Below are positions 15,865 to 24,204 of a stretch of 64,000 nt of DNA, piece by piece. The notes under the pieces are model-generated. The model was not told the origin of the DNA, did no database searches, and saw only the letters and a program-made list of their open reading frames with translations. This stretch comes from Palsa-1150 sp964531095 (lineage in GTDB: Bacteria > Myxococcota_A > Polyangia > Polyangiales > Polyangiaceae). The stretch spans positions 1 through 64,000 of the forward strand of contig CAZHED010000021.1 of NCBI GenBank assembly GCA_964531095.1. The letters are read 5' to 3'. Position numbers and translations under genes: made by a program. The first letter of the stretch is position 1. The number at the start of each line of letters is the position of its first letter.

Positions 15865-16323
15865 ATGAAACATCCTGCCTACCGTCTCCTCGGTGCCGCG
15901 GTCTTCGCGGCGGGTCTCGTGGTTGTGGTCGTGAGTCGCGCGTCCGCGCCGACGGGGCGCTACACGGTAACCAACGGCACGGTCTACGACAGCAAGACCA
16001 AGCTCACGTGGCAGCAAGCCGTCTCGTCCTCGATCTACGCGCAGGCCGGCGCAGCGAGCTATTGTTCGACACTGGCCCTGAACGGCGCTGCGTGGCGCCT
16101 TCCCTCGATGAAGGAGCTCGTCACGATCGTGGACTTTTCGGGAGCTCCACTCGGGACGGCCTTCGACGCCACGGCGTTTCCGGGCACGCCCGCGAGCGCC
16201 GCCTTTTGGACTTCGACGCCGTCTGCCGGCACTCCCGGCAACGCATGGCTCGTCAGCTTCTTCGACGGCACCACGACCAACGACGTCGCGTCGAATACGT
16301 ACAACGTTCGTTGCGTGCATTGA
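15865..16323 (+). CDS. Secreted single-domain DUF1566 protein
   Basis: A 152-residue protein with an N-terminal hydrophobic export signal (AAVFAAGLVVVVVSRASA) and one DUF1566 domain (VYDSKTKLTWQQAV; AAWRLPSMKELVTIVDFSG; ending YNVRCVH). It lies 41 bases after the DUF1566 lipoprotein and is its small companion; an equivalent pair is at 32865-33954 on the opposite strand. Its 3' part (16059-16323) is overlapped antisense by the UbiA frame. Confidence 0.8.
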   Translation: MKHPAYRLLGAAVFAAGLVVVVVSRASAPTGRYTVTNGTVYDSKTKLTWQQAVSSSIYAQAGAASYCSTLALNGAAWRLPSMKELVTIVDFSGAPLGTAFDATAFPGTPASAAFWTSTPSAGTPGNAWLVSFFDGTTTNDVASNTYNVRCVH

Positions 16324-17318
16324 GAACCGCGGCGCACCGCGCCCTGTCTGTCACCCTCCATCCGTCGGGCGACGTCCATCAACGTCCCTGCGAGGGCAGC
16401 AGCAGAGACCGCGGCAAACCATAGAACGCCGCGCCACGCAAGCGGCCCCTTCGCGCCGCGCCCTCGCCAGGCTCCGCGAAGCAACGTCCACACGAGCCAC
16501 GCTCCGAGCGGCAACGTCGCCACCACGCCGAGCAGCAGGCGTCGTCCGACGGGCGCCTCGATGAGCAGCGGCAGGATGGCGTAAACGAGCACGATGGCCC
16601 CGACCGCAATGCGTACGACGCGCCCGGTCCCGAGAATGACCACCAGCGTTCGCTTGCCCGTGCGAGCGTCTCCTTCGGCGTCCGGGAAGTCGAGCACGAG
16701 GATGAGCGCAAACTGGGCAATGACGACAGGCAGCACGGAGAGCAAGATGGCGTATGACCAGGGACCGCCCTGCACGCCGTAGCCGGCGAGCGGCGTCAGC
16801 CCTCCCACCACGACGGCCGCGGTCGGCGGGCCCAGGCCGTGGGCGTGCAAGCGCAGCGGCGGCGCGCTGTACTCCCAGGAAAGCGCGAGCGTGAGCACGA
16901 AGAGGACGCCCATCCCGGTTGCCGGGTGGTGCGTCGCGCAAATCAGCGTTGCGAAAAGGAGGGCGAGCCCCCCGAAGCCGAGAGCCACGTCGCGCGCCAG
17001 CCTGGGTGGCAGAATGCCCTCGAGGAGCACGCCGCTGCCCCCGGACCACGTGGTCGACGTCGCATTGGCTTTGTCCGACTCGATGTCGAAATAGTCGTTG
17101 CTGTAGTGGGTCATCAGTTGCGTCGCCGTGATGAACCCCTGTCCGAGGAAGTAAGCGCCGATGTCGACAGGTCCACGCATCCGCGCGAGCGCAGCGCCCA
17201 GCGCGTAGAGTACGAAGCCGCCGACGACAAAGCGGTACCGACCGAGGCGCCAGAGCGCCCCCAACGTCCGCCATCCGGACTTCTGCTCCCCGTCGCTGGA
17301 GCGCGCAGCCACTACCAT
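16059..17318 (-). CDS. UbiA-family prenyltransferase
   Basis: An integral membrane prenyltransferase of 419 residues as read; the family usually has about 290-330. Motif I NDYFDIESD (74-82) and motif II DFPDAEGD (210-217) are the Asp-rich Mg-diphosphate sites; SAPPLRLHAHGLG near 151 is also typical. It would transfer an isoprenoid chain to an aromatic ring. It is the last gene of the operon behind FAD hydroxylase, methyltransferase and type III PKS; its ATG overlaps the FAD gene by 7 bases. Odd: no stop codon occurs until 16059, so the last ~88 residues are antisense to the convergent DUF1566 gene. The true family core ends near residue 330. Confidence 0.85.
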   Translation of the reverse strand: MVVAARSSDGEQKSGWRTLGALWRLGRYRFVVGGFVLYALGAALARMRGPVDIGAYFLGQGFITATQLMTHYSNDYFDIESDKANATSTTWSGGSGVLLEGILPPRLARDVALGFGGLALLFATLICATHHPATGMGVLFVLTLALSWEYSAPPLRLHAHGLGPPTAAVVVGGLTPLAGYGVQGGPWSYAILLSVLPVVIAQFALILVLDFPDAEGDARTGKRTLVVILGTGRVVRIAVGAIVLVYAILPLLIEAPVGRRLLLGVVATLPLGAWLVWTLLRGAWRGRGAKGPLAWRGVLWFAAVSAAALAGTLMDVARRMEGDRQGAVRRGSQCTQRTLYVFDATSLVVVPSKKLTSHALPGVPADGVEVQKAALAGVPGNAVASKAVPSGAPEKSTIVTSSFIEGRRHAAPFRASVEQ

Positions 17319-18487
17319 CCGAGCGCGAGTCCCCGCATTGTGAAGATGCGCGCCAATACCCACCTCAGTTGCGTCCGGAGCAGATGCGAGACCAGCGCAT
17401 CGCGCATCCCCGGTCGCGCGAGAGGCCTTCCCAGCCACATGTTGACCTCTGCCCGACGCGCCGCAGCCGCAGCCATACGCTGTCGAGCCCGCCCGTCCCG
17501 CGCGAGCGCCCGGATGACCCCGTCACCTGCATCGAGGTGCGTGGCGATGGTCGCGGCCAGCGCCTGGGCCCCGAGCCAGCCGAGGTTCATTCCTTGGCCC
17601 CCGATGGGGCTCACCACGTGCGCCGCGTCGCCGGCGAGTGCGATCCGCCCTTTTGCAAAGCGCGCTGCCTGGAAGCGTTGCGCGCGGAACGAGCTCGGGT
17701 GCACGGCTTGGGCGACGTCGAGGCGGACCCGCGCCCGCTCTCGGACGTGGGCCACCAGGGCCTCGCGCCCCGGATGCTCTCCATCGACACATCGCGCCAC
17801 CCAGCGCCGCAACCCGCCGGGCAGCGGGAAGGATTCGAGCAGGCCGTGTCGTCCGAGGTAGACCGCGGCCGTCGTCCCGAGCCCAGTCCCATCCGGGAAG
17901 TCGGCCATGGCGTACTGGCCGGCGTAGTCGCCACCGGCGAATCCAAGGCCCAGACTTCGCCGAACCACGCTGTTCTTCCCGTCGCAGCCCACGACCACGG
18001 CGTAGCTGCGGCGCTCCTCGTCGGGCTCGAATTCACGCCCGGCGAGCCGAAGGGTCGCGGCTCGGTCGATGGCGGGCTCGATGCCGAGAACCTCGCGCGT
18101 CTCCACGCTGCCCGGCGCTCGCTCCTCGAGCGCTGCTCGCAGCAGCTTCTCGGTGATCGTCTGCGGGAGCGTCAAGACGTAGCGGTAGGGAGGGCGGCAG
18201 CGATCGAAGTCGAGCCGCCCGAGCAGTCCGCGCTCGCCGTGCGCCTCGGCGCTGCGCACTTCCACCCCGCGCTCGACGAAGCGGTCGGCCAAGCCCAGCC
18301 CAGCGAGGAGCTCCAGAGACGGTGGATGGATGCCGATCGAACGCGACGGAAGGCGGCCTTCGATACGACGCTCGAACACCCGAGCCGCGACGCCGGCTCG
18401 CGCGAGTGCCAGCGCAAGAAAGAGGCCGACCGGCCCGCCGCCGACAATGGCAACCCGCTCCGAGCCGTGCGCAACCGGGGCCGTCAT
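17312..18487 (-). CDS. FAD-dependent aromatic hydroxylase / monooxygenase
   Basis: A 391-residue flavoprotein of the PHBH/UbiH-like class. GGGPVG (16-21) is the Rossmann FAD site; VVVGCDGKNSVVRRSLGL is the DG motif; GRIALAGDAAHVVSPIGGQG is the GD-ribityl site. It is expected to hydroxylate a phenolic ring using NAD(P)H and oxygen. In the srs operon of Streptomyces griseus a flavoprotein of this role (SrsC) oxidises methylated alkylresorcinols towards quinones; this gene has the equivalent position. Its ATG overlaps the methyltransferase stop (ATGA, 18487-18484). Confidence 0.85.
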   Translation of the reverse strand: MTAPVAHGSERVAIVGGGPVGLFLALALARAGVAARVFERRIEGRLPSRSIGIHPPSLELLAGLGLADRFVERGVEVRSAEAHGERGLLGRLDFDRCRPPYRYVLTLPQTITEKLLRAALEERAPGSVETREVLGIEPAIDRAATLRLAGREFEPDEERRSYAVVVGCDGKNSVVRRSLGLGFAGGDYAGQYAMADFPDGTGLGTTAAVYLGRHGLLESFPLPGGLRRWVARCVDGEHPGREALVAHVRERARVRLDVAQAVHPSSFRAQRFQAARFAKGRIALAGDAAHVVSPIGGQGMNLGWLGAQALAATIATHLDAGDGVIRALARDGRARQRMAAAAARRAEVNMWLGRPLARPGMRDALVSHLLRTQLRWVLARIFTMRGLALGW

Positions 18488-19068
18488 CCGTAGAGCTTCG
18501 GAAGAAAGCGAGGTCGTTGGACGAGCAAGGTGTCGTAGTTGCTGTCGACGGTGAGCGCCTTTTCCTCGGCGAGGATGCGCGCGCGCAGAAGAGCGGCGTT
18601 GGCCAGCGTGAAGCCGACGGACGTAAGCCAAGCGCCGTGGACGAGCGGCAGCGCAAAAATCTCGAGAGCGACGCCGAGGTAGTTGGGATGACGGAGCCAG
18701 CGAAAGATTCCTTGTTGGACCGCCGGGACCCCGGGCAAGGTCATGATCGTCACCGTCCAGCGGTTCCCGAGGGCGCGCATCGCGGCGATGCGGAGCGCCT
18801 GCCCCACGGCGAACACCATGGTCGCGAAGAGTGCGATCGCCGCGTGGAACGGTCGATGCAAACAAAGGACCTCGACCACCATGGCGATGAGCCACGCACC
18901 GTGGAGCGCGCGCATGACGGCCATTTGCCCGGGCGCGTGCTCGCGACCGCGCGCTTTCAGGATCGCGAGTTCGTGACGCCGGCTCTTCTTGAGCTCCCAG
19001 AGTCTCTGCATGCCGACCAGCGCGACGAACGCGACAAAGCCTGCCTGAGACGCCCACGCGCTCACCAT
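18484..19068 (-). CDS. Isoprenylcysteine carboxyl methyltransferase (ICMT)-family methyltransferase
   Basis: A 194-residue membrane protein with several hydrophobic segments. The conserved C-terminal core RWLRHPNYLGVALEIFALPL is diagnostic of the ICMT/DUF1295-type SAM-dependent membrane methyltransferases, and EEKALTVDSNYDTL precedes the end. In bacteria these commonly sit next to type III PKS genes (BpsB, SrsB) and O-methylate the phenolic lipid product. Start ATG 19068 overlaps the PKS stop by 7 bases. Translational coupling with both neighbours is likely. Confidence 0.85.
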   Translation of the reverse strand: MVSAWASQAGFVAFVALVGMQRLWELKKSRRHELAILKARGREHAPGQMAVMRALHGAWLIAMVVEVLCLHRPFHAAIALFATMVFAVGQALRIAAMRALGNRWTVTIMTLPGVPAVQQGIFRWLRHPNYLGVALEIFALPLVHGAWLTSVGFTLANAALLRARILAEEKALTVDSNYDTLLVQRPRFLPKLYG

Positions 19069-20264
19069 TGGAGTAGAACGAGCTCGGCGCAGAAGGCGGG
19101 CCCCATCGCCATCATCAAGCCGTAGGAGCCTGGGGAAGGCGCCAGCCTCCGCCGGTGTTCGTCCAGGAGAAAGAGCACGGACGCGGACGAGAGATTCCCG
19201 AGCCGCGCCAGCCCCTCGCGCGTCGGCCGCAGCGTGTCCTTCGGCAACGCGAGGCTGGTCTCGAGAGCGTCGATGACCTTTGGACCTCCCGGGTGCACGA
19301 CCCAACTCGCTATGCGATCGCGCGAGAGTCCGTGAGCGTGAAGGAAGGAATCGACGGCCGCGGGAATGTGACGTTTCACGATGGCGGGCACCTCCGCGCT
19401 GAGCACGATCTTGAAGCCGGAATCGACGACGTCCCAGCCCATCACGCGCTCGGTGTCCGGGAAGAAGATCGACCGGCTCGCGAGCACGCGAGGTTGGGCA
19501 CCGGATGAAGGGCCGGCCGACACCCCGGGTTCGGTCTCCCGTCGCCACGCGTCGCGGCCCAGCAGTCGGTGCCGCGCGCCGAGAAGAAGGACGGCGGCAG
19601 CGCCGTCTCCGAAGAGGCCGACCGAGATGAGGTTCGCGACGGAGACGTCGTCGCGCTGAAACGTCAGGGAACAGAGCTCGACCGAGAGCAGGAGAGCCGC
19701 CTGGTCCGGGAACGCGAGAAGGTACTCCGACGCACGCGCGAGGCCCGCGGCACCGCCCAGGCATCCGAGCCCAAACAGCGGGACCCGCTTCAGATCGGAG
19801 GCGAGCGGAAGGACGTTCATGAGGCGGGCATCCAGCGACGGAACGGCGATGCCCGTCACGGTGGTCGTCATCAGCATCCCGACCTCGGACGCGTTTAGGC
19901 CGGCCTCGTGCAGCACGTCGCAAACTGCGCGCGACCCGATGCGGAGCGCGACGTCCATCCACGCCCGACTCCTCGCGCCGAAGCCACGGAGCGTCTCGTA
20001 CGCTTCCACGGGCAACGCGAGGTGGCGACTCTTGACCCCGACGTGGTCGAAGAACCTGGCCAGCGACGCTTCGCTGTACCCGGTGTCGCCCAGGATTCGC
20101 GCCGACAAGGAGGCGAGCTCCCGTTGGTCGTATTCGTGCTCGGGTAGGGCGGTTGCGGATGCGACCACCGCGGGGCATGCGGCCCTGTCAAGCGTTTCCA
20201 GTACGACCGATTGCAGTGGCGAGCTGCGCTTCAGCTTTGCTGGCGCCGCAAGGGGCTCAATCAT
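19062..20264 (-). CDS. Type III polyketide synthase
   Basis: A 400-residue chalcone-synthase-superfamily enzyme. Catalytic triad visible: Cys168 in LFGLGCLGG, His324 in WVVHPGGPKV and Asn357 in LARLGNLSSASV. The C-terminal GSYGLMMAMGPAF corresponds to the family's GFGPG loop region. It would extend an acyl-CoA with malonyl-CoA to alkylpyrone or alkylresorcinol. It is first in a 4-gene overlapping operon with an ICMT methyltransferase, FAD hydroxylase and UbiA prenyltransferase. ATG 20264 is chosen because the family's N-terminal core begins shortly after it; the open frame further upstream looks non-coding. Starter-unit specificity cannot be read. Confidence 0.93.
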   Translation of the reverse strand: MIEPLAAPAKLKRSSPLQSVVLETLDRAACPAVVASATALPEHEYDQRELASLSARILGDTGYSEASLARFFDHVGVKSRHLALPVEAYETLRGFGARSRAWMDVALRIGSRAVCDVLHEAGLNASEVGMLMTTTVTGIAVPSLDARLMNVLPLASDLKRVPLFGLGCLGGAAGLARASEYLLAFPDQAALLLSVELCSLTFQRDDVSVANLISVGLFGDGAAAVLLLGARHRLLGRDAWRRETEPGVSAGPSSGAQPRVLASRSIFFPDTERVMGWDVVDSGFKIVLSAEVPAIVKRHIPAAVDSFLHAHGLSRDRIASWVVHPGGPKVIDALETSLALPKDTLRPTREGLARLGNLSSASVLFLLDEHRRRLAPSPGSYGLMMAMGPAFCAELVLLQW

Positions 20265-20584
20265 GCTTTCGACGCGGCCGAGCAGATTTCGTGCCGCAAT
20301 TCGACAGCGGCGCGATGCACGAAGCCCGCGTGCTGGGACTGTGCGCCTGGGGCGTTCGCGCGTGCGATTCGCGAATTGCCACAGCGGTTTGCAGGTTGCC
20401 AAGCTCCTCCTGACGGCGGCGAGGTCGGCGAGGCCTCGCCCGCGGCGTGGTGAGAGACCTCGATCCCGGCCGCCCTGCCCGGTACCCGCGACGCACCTCG
20501 AGTCGGTCCCTGGCCTTCCTCCCACCGACTCCGCGGCCGTCGTTGTGGACACCAAAGCCGAACTCTGCGGTAAGACCGAAAACG
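20265..20584. other. Divergent intergenic region between PKS operon and beta-barrel gene
   Basis: This 320-base stretch should hold both divergent promoters. The only structure noted is the perfect 10-bp palindrome ATTCGCGAAT at 20367-20376, about 100 bases upstream of the PKS start. No convincing gene is seen. Confidence 0.4.
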
Positions 20585-21574
20585 ATGACGTGCGCGACGC
20601 CAACGAACCGGCCCAAACGGCCACGGTACGACGTGCGGCCTTCAGGCGTTCGGGTGGCCCTCGTGACGGGTGTGCTGCTCGGTTCCATTCGGCCGGCGTG
20701 GGGTTCGGACGCGGGTCCCCCGATGGCCCCCGAATCCACCGACGCTCGACCGGCTTGGCCGCCGTGGGATCATCGCTCTCTCTATCGCGGCATCGCCGTC
20801 AGCGGCGCCTACGAGGCGGGCACCTTCGGTCAAGCGATTCCCTGGTTCCTCGGTGCCGAGACGGCCGGGGTGCGGAGCATGGCGCAGGGCCGGGTCATCG
20901 TCTCGTGGGATGCCGCAGCTGGCGGCGTCGCCGGTTACGGAGGAAACGAGCATCCAGGATTCGGGTTCGCGGGCGGTCGATTGGATACCGCCGCCGAGCT
21001 CGGATATCGCTTCGTTCACGAGCGCGCGATCAGCCCCTACGTCGCGACGGGAGCGCAGATCGATCTCATGGCAATCGCAGTCCCGTCGGCGCCCCCGGGA
21101 GGCGCCCGCGCGATGAACGATCTGGGCGGCCTCGCAGGAACGAACGGGTGGCTCCTCGCCCGCTGGGGCGCCGGCGGCTCCCTTCTTACGCGGCGCCATT
21201 CGTTCGAGATCATGGCGTTCGCGCAAGAAGCGCTGCGCGCCCCGGCGAGCTGGGACGCGGTAGCCCTTTACTTCGAGTACGGCGCGCGCGTCCATGAGGA
21301 CCTCAGTCGAACGATCAACTGCGCGGCGGAGGTCTCGTACGGCAGGCCGCGGACCACGTTCAACCGAGCGTTCGGCTCCTCCACCGAGGCCTGGCATGCG
21401 CAAGCGACGGTGAACGTAAAAAAGACCTTGGGCAAAGGCTTCTGGGTCGCGCTCGATCTGAAGATGGCGCGGGATGGTCACCATACCGTCTATTCGGCCG
21501 CCGGAACGACGTACGACACATTTGGCATCCTCTACGAATCGGCGGGTCTCACCTTGGGGGTGCCGATCCGATGA
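20585..21574 (+). CDS. Outer-membrane beta-barrel-like protein
   Basis: A 329-residue protein with an export signal (VRVALVTGVLLGSIRPAWGS) and alternating aromatic strands typical of beta-barrels, ending in a hydrophobic strand (SAGLTLGVPIR). The mature part has Gly/Tyr-rich amphipathic segments (GIAVSGAYEAGTFG; AELGYRFVHERAISPYVATG). No specific family recognised. ATG 20585 is used but the real start may be nearer the signal sequence (in-frame GTG). Its stop overlaps the next ATG (ATGA at 21571), so it is coupled to the phosphoesterase gene. Confidence 0.6.
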   Translation: MTCATPTNRPKRPRYDVRPSGVRVALVTGVLLGSIRPAWGSDAGPPMAPESTDARPAWPPWDHRSLYRGIAVSGAYEAGTFGQAIPWFLGAETAGVRSMAQGRVIVSWDAAAGGVAGYGGNEHPGFGFAGGRLDTAAELGYRFVHERAISPYVATGAQIDLMAIAVPSAPPGGARAMNDLGGLAGTNGWLLARWGAGGSLLTRRHSFEIMAFAQEALRAPASWDAVALYFEYGARVHEDLSRTINCAAEVSYGRPRTTFNRAFGSSTEAWHAQATVNVKKTLGKGFWVALDLKMARDGHHTVYSAAGTTYDTFGILYESAGLTLGVPIR

Positions 21575-22923
21575 ACGCAGTCGCCCTTTGCGCGCGCCTC
21601 GCGGGCCCCGTCACGGTCCTTGCCGTTGCGACCGGAGGCATCTCCTGTCGCGCCGATTGGGGGCTCTCTCGCATCGACAGTATGGTCACGCCTCCCGACC
21701 CGCCGCTCGTCTGCGGTGCCCAGATTCCCGCCGATCCCTTCGAGGACGAACGGGCAGCGTGCGCTTTCGGACCAGGGGCGCGCGCCTCCGAGACGCTCGC
21801 ATGGACGCACGCGCTGGCGGACTCCATTCCCATTCGGCATGTCATCGTGGTCATGAAGGAGAACCGGAGCTTCGATCATCTCTTCGGCAAATTGCACGAC
21901 CTGGGGCAACCGGCCAGCGACCCCGTACCCTCCACCTACGTCAATCCCGATTTGAGCGGCGTTGGCGTCCCTGCCTTCCACGCGACCACGACGTGCATCA
22001 GTACAGACCCGGGCCACCAGTCCGCCTCGATGCAAGATGCCGTCCACGGCGGCGCGATGGACGGCTTCGTGATGAGCGCCGCGAATTCCACCGGCACCGA
22101 CGGTCACTTCGTCATGGCGCAGTACGACGACCGCGACATTCCCTTCGACTACTGGCTCGCCACGACCTATGCCCTGTCCGACCGGCACTTCGCGCCGATG
22201 CAGAGCGGGACATTCAGCGTTCGTGACTTTCTGCTCTTTGCCACGAACGCGGGCGTCGTCGACACCGGCATTTCCTATCCCGACCCCGACACGAACTCGA
22301 TCTTTCGTACCCTGATGAACGCCGGGTACACGTGGGCCGCCTACACCGACAGCGAGCCGTTCAGTGGCGCCCTCGGGTGGACGGCAGACGACCCCGGCGT
22401 GCACTCGATGCAGGAGTTTTACGCGGCTCTCGACCGGGGCACACTGCCGAACGTGGCGTTCGTCGACGGGGTCGAGAACATCGAGGACGACCATCCGCCC
22501 GCCGATCTTCATGTCGGCGAGCGGTGGCTGAAGAACATCTTCGACCACGCCGTGGCAAGCGCCCAGTGGTCGCGCCTCGCCATCCTCTGGACATACGACG
22601 AATGCGGGGCGTTTGCCGATCACGTTCCCCCGCCCGAGGCCTGCCTGACCGGAGGGCCGAACGAGTGGCCCTTTCGAAGTCTCGGACCGCGCGTCCCGCT
22701 GGTCGCGATCTCGCCTTGGGCCAAGGCGCATTACGTGTCGCAAGTCGTGCACGATCACACCGCGATCACCCGCTTCATCGAAGCCCTCTTCGATTTGCCG
22801 GCCCTGACCTCTCGCGATGCGAACAGCGACGCGCTCTTCGACCTGTTCGACTTTTCGTGCGGCCGCGACATGACGACGCCGACGGGGGCGCCCGACCCGG
22901 GGACAGGGGGCTGCGCCAGGTGA
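21571..22923 (+). CDS. Secreted phosphoesterase (phospholipase C / AcpA family)
   Basis: A 450-residue protein of the phosphoesterase family (PF04185; phospholipase C, acid phosphatase). The signature HVIVVMKENRSFDHLFG begins near residue 89 and contains the metal-binding Glu-Asn. Later conserved parts are MDGFVMSA, YWLATTYALSDRHFAPMQSG, AILWTYDECGAFADHVPPP and GPRVPLVAISPWAK. It is likely exported by an N-terminal signal sequence. It would hydrolyse phosphomonoesters or phospholipids outside the cytoplasm; substrate unresolved. The ATGA overlap with the beta-barrel gene suggests joint expression. Confidence 0.85.
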   Translation: MNAVALCARLAGPVTVLAVATGGISCRADWGLSRIDSMVTPPDPPLVCGAQIPADPFEDERAACAFGPGARASETLAWTHALADSIPIRHVIVVMKENRSFDHLFGKLHDLGQPASDPVPSTYVNPDLSGVGVPAFHATTTCISTDPGHQSASMQDAVHGGAMDGFVMSAANSTGTDGHFVMAQYDDRDIPFDYWLATTYALSDRHFAPMQSGTFSVRDFLLFATNAGVVDTGISYPDPDTNSIFRTLMNAGYTWAAYTDSEPFSGALGWTADDPGVHSMQEFYAALDRGTLPNVAFVDGVENIEDDHPPADLHVGERWLKNIFDHAVASAQWSRLAILWTYDECGAFADHVPPPEACLTGGPNEWPFRSLGPRVPLVAISPWAKAHYVSQVVHDHTAITRFIEALFDLPALTSRDANSDALFDLFDFSCGRDMTTPTGAPDPGTGGCAR

Positions 22924-23009
22924 CCAGGTAGACCGCGGGCCAGTTCGTCATGGACGCCTTCGCTTGCGTTTCAACGGCTCTGCTTTAGGTGGATCCATAC
23001 AGCTCGAAC

Positions 23010-24203
23010 ATGCTTCGAAGGCGGATTCGGGATAGCGCTCGAATCGGTGACTGGCCGCGGGTCGTCCTCGCGATCGGCGTGATCGCGTGCGGAAGAGAGA
23101 CGACGTCCGGCGGGCCGCCGCCGCGACCGGCGCAGCCGAGCGAGTCGGCGCACGCAGCCCTGGCAACCTCTGCGATCCAGAGCGCGACCCCCGACAAATC
23201 GCCGTTCGGCCGGACCATCGAGAACGCCGGACCCCCGCCGGGTCTCGCGCCCTCCGGGCCCTCGGACATGGTCTGGATACCCGGGGGAGAGTTCTCGATG
23301 GGCGCTGTCGATCCCGAAAGCCGGCGAGGCCCCGGCTGCGGCGACCCCACCGCCGACGCGCAGCCCGTGCATCGCGTTTATGTCGACGGGTTCTGGATGG
23401 ACTCCACCGAAGTCACGAACGAAGCGTTCGGCAGGTTCGTTCGTGCGACCGGTTACGTGACCGTTGCCGAGCGCACGCCGACGGCCGAGGAGTTCCCGAA
23501 CGCGCCGCGCGAGAACCTGGTCGCCGGGTCGGTCGTCTTCGTTCCGCCGCCACACCCCGTTCCGCTCGACTCGCACTTGCGCTGGTGGTCGTACTTCAAG
23601 GGGGCGAGCTGGCGTCACCCCGCCGGCGCCGGCAGCGATCTACGCGGACGCGAGCGCTATCCGGTCGTACAAGTGGCATACGAAGACGCCCAGGCATACG
23701 CGAAGTGGGCGAACAAGCGATTGCCTACCGAAGCGGAATTCGAGTTTGCAGCGCGCGGCGGGCTGTCCGGCAAGCGGTACCCGTGGGGCGACGATCTGCG
23801 CCCCGCCGACCGGTGGATGGCCAACGTGTTCCAAGGGCACTTTCCCAATCGTGACACGGGAGACGACGGTTGGGCGGGGATCGCCCCCGTCGCCTCGTTT
23901 CCGCCGAACGGCTACGGGCTCTACGACGTGGCCGGCAATGTCTGGGAGTGGGTCGCCGACTGGTACCGCTCGGACTACTACGCCATGTTCGATCCCGAGC
24001 GCGTCGCGGACAACCCGGGCGGCCCGGAGGACTCTCACGATCCGAGCGAACCAGGCGTCGCCAAGCGCGTGCAGCGCGGGGGCTCTTTCTTGTGCTCGAG
24101 CGAGTACTGCACGCGGTACCTCGTAGGCTCGCGCGGCAGAGGCGAGCCATCGAGCGGCGCCAACCACCTCGGCTTTCGTTGCGCTGCGTCGGCGGTTCGA
24201 TGA
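23010..24203 (+). CDS. Formylglycine-generating enzyme (sulfatase-modifying factor), lipoprotein form
   Basis: A 397-residue predicted lipoprotein (lipobox VIAC after a basic N-terminus; a GTG at 22989 is the alternative start). Catalytic domain from about residue 80: MVWIPGGEFSMGA, DGFWMDSTEVTN, RLPTEAEFEFAARGG, GNVWEWVADWYR and RGGSFLCSSEYCTRY. The two cysteines (Cys362, Cys367) match the active-site pair of true aerobic FGE, which converts a Cys of sulfatases to formylglycine using copper and oxygen. No sulfatase is encoded in this window. Its stop is one base from the convergent TPR-like gene. Confidence 0.85.
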   Translation: MLRRRIRDSARIGDWPRVVLAIGVIACGRETTSGGPPPRPAQPSESAHAALATSAIQSATPDKSPFGRTIENAGPPPGLAPSGPSDMVWIPGGEFSMGAVDPESRRGPGCGDPTADAQPVHRVYVDGFWMDSTEVTNEAFGRFVRATGYVTVAERTPTAEEFPNAPRENLVAGSVVFVPPPHPVPLDSHLRWWSYFKGASWRHPAGAGSDLRGRERYPVVQVAYEDAQAYAKWANKRLPTEAEFEFAARGGLSGKRYPWGDDLRPADRWMANVFQGHFPNRDTGDDGWAGIAPVASFPPNGYGLYDVAGNVWEWVADWYRSDYYAMFDPERVADNPGGPEDSHDPSEPGVAKRVQRGGSFLCSSEYCTRYLVGSRGRGEPSSGANHLGFRCAASAVR

Positions 24204-24204
24204 G

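Noticed and set aside
20447..20584. Upstream extension of the beta-barrel gene to 20447
   Set aside because: The extra residues are Arg/Pro-rich and precede the signal sequence; a start at 20585 or later is more likely.
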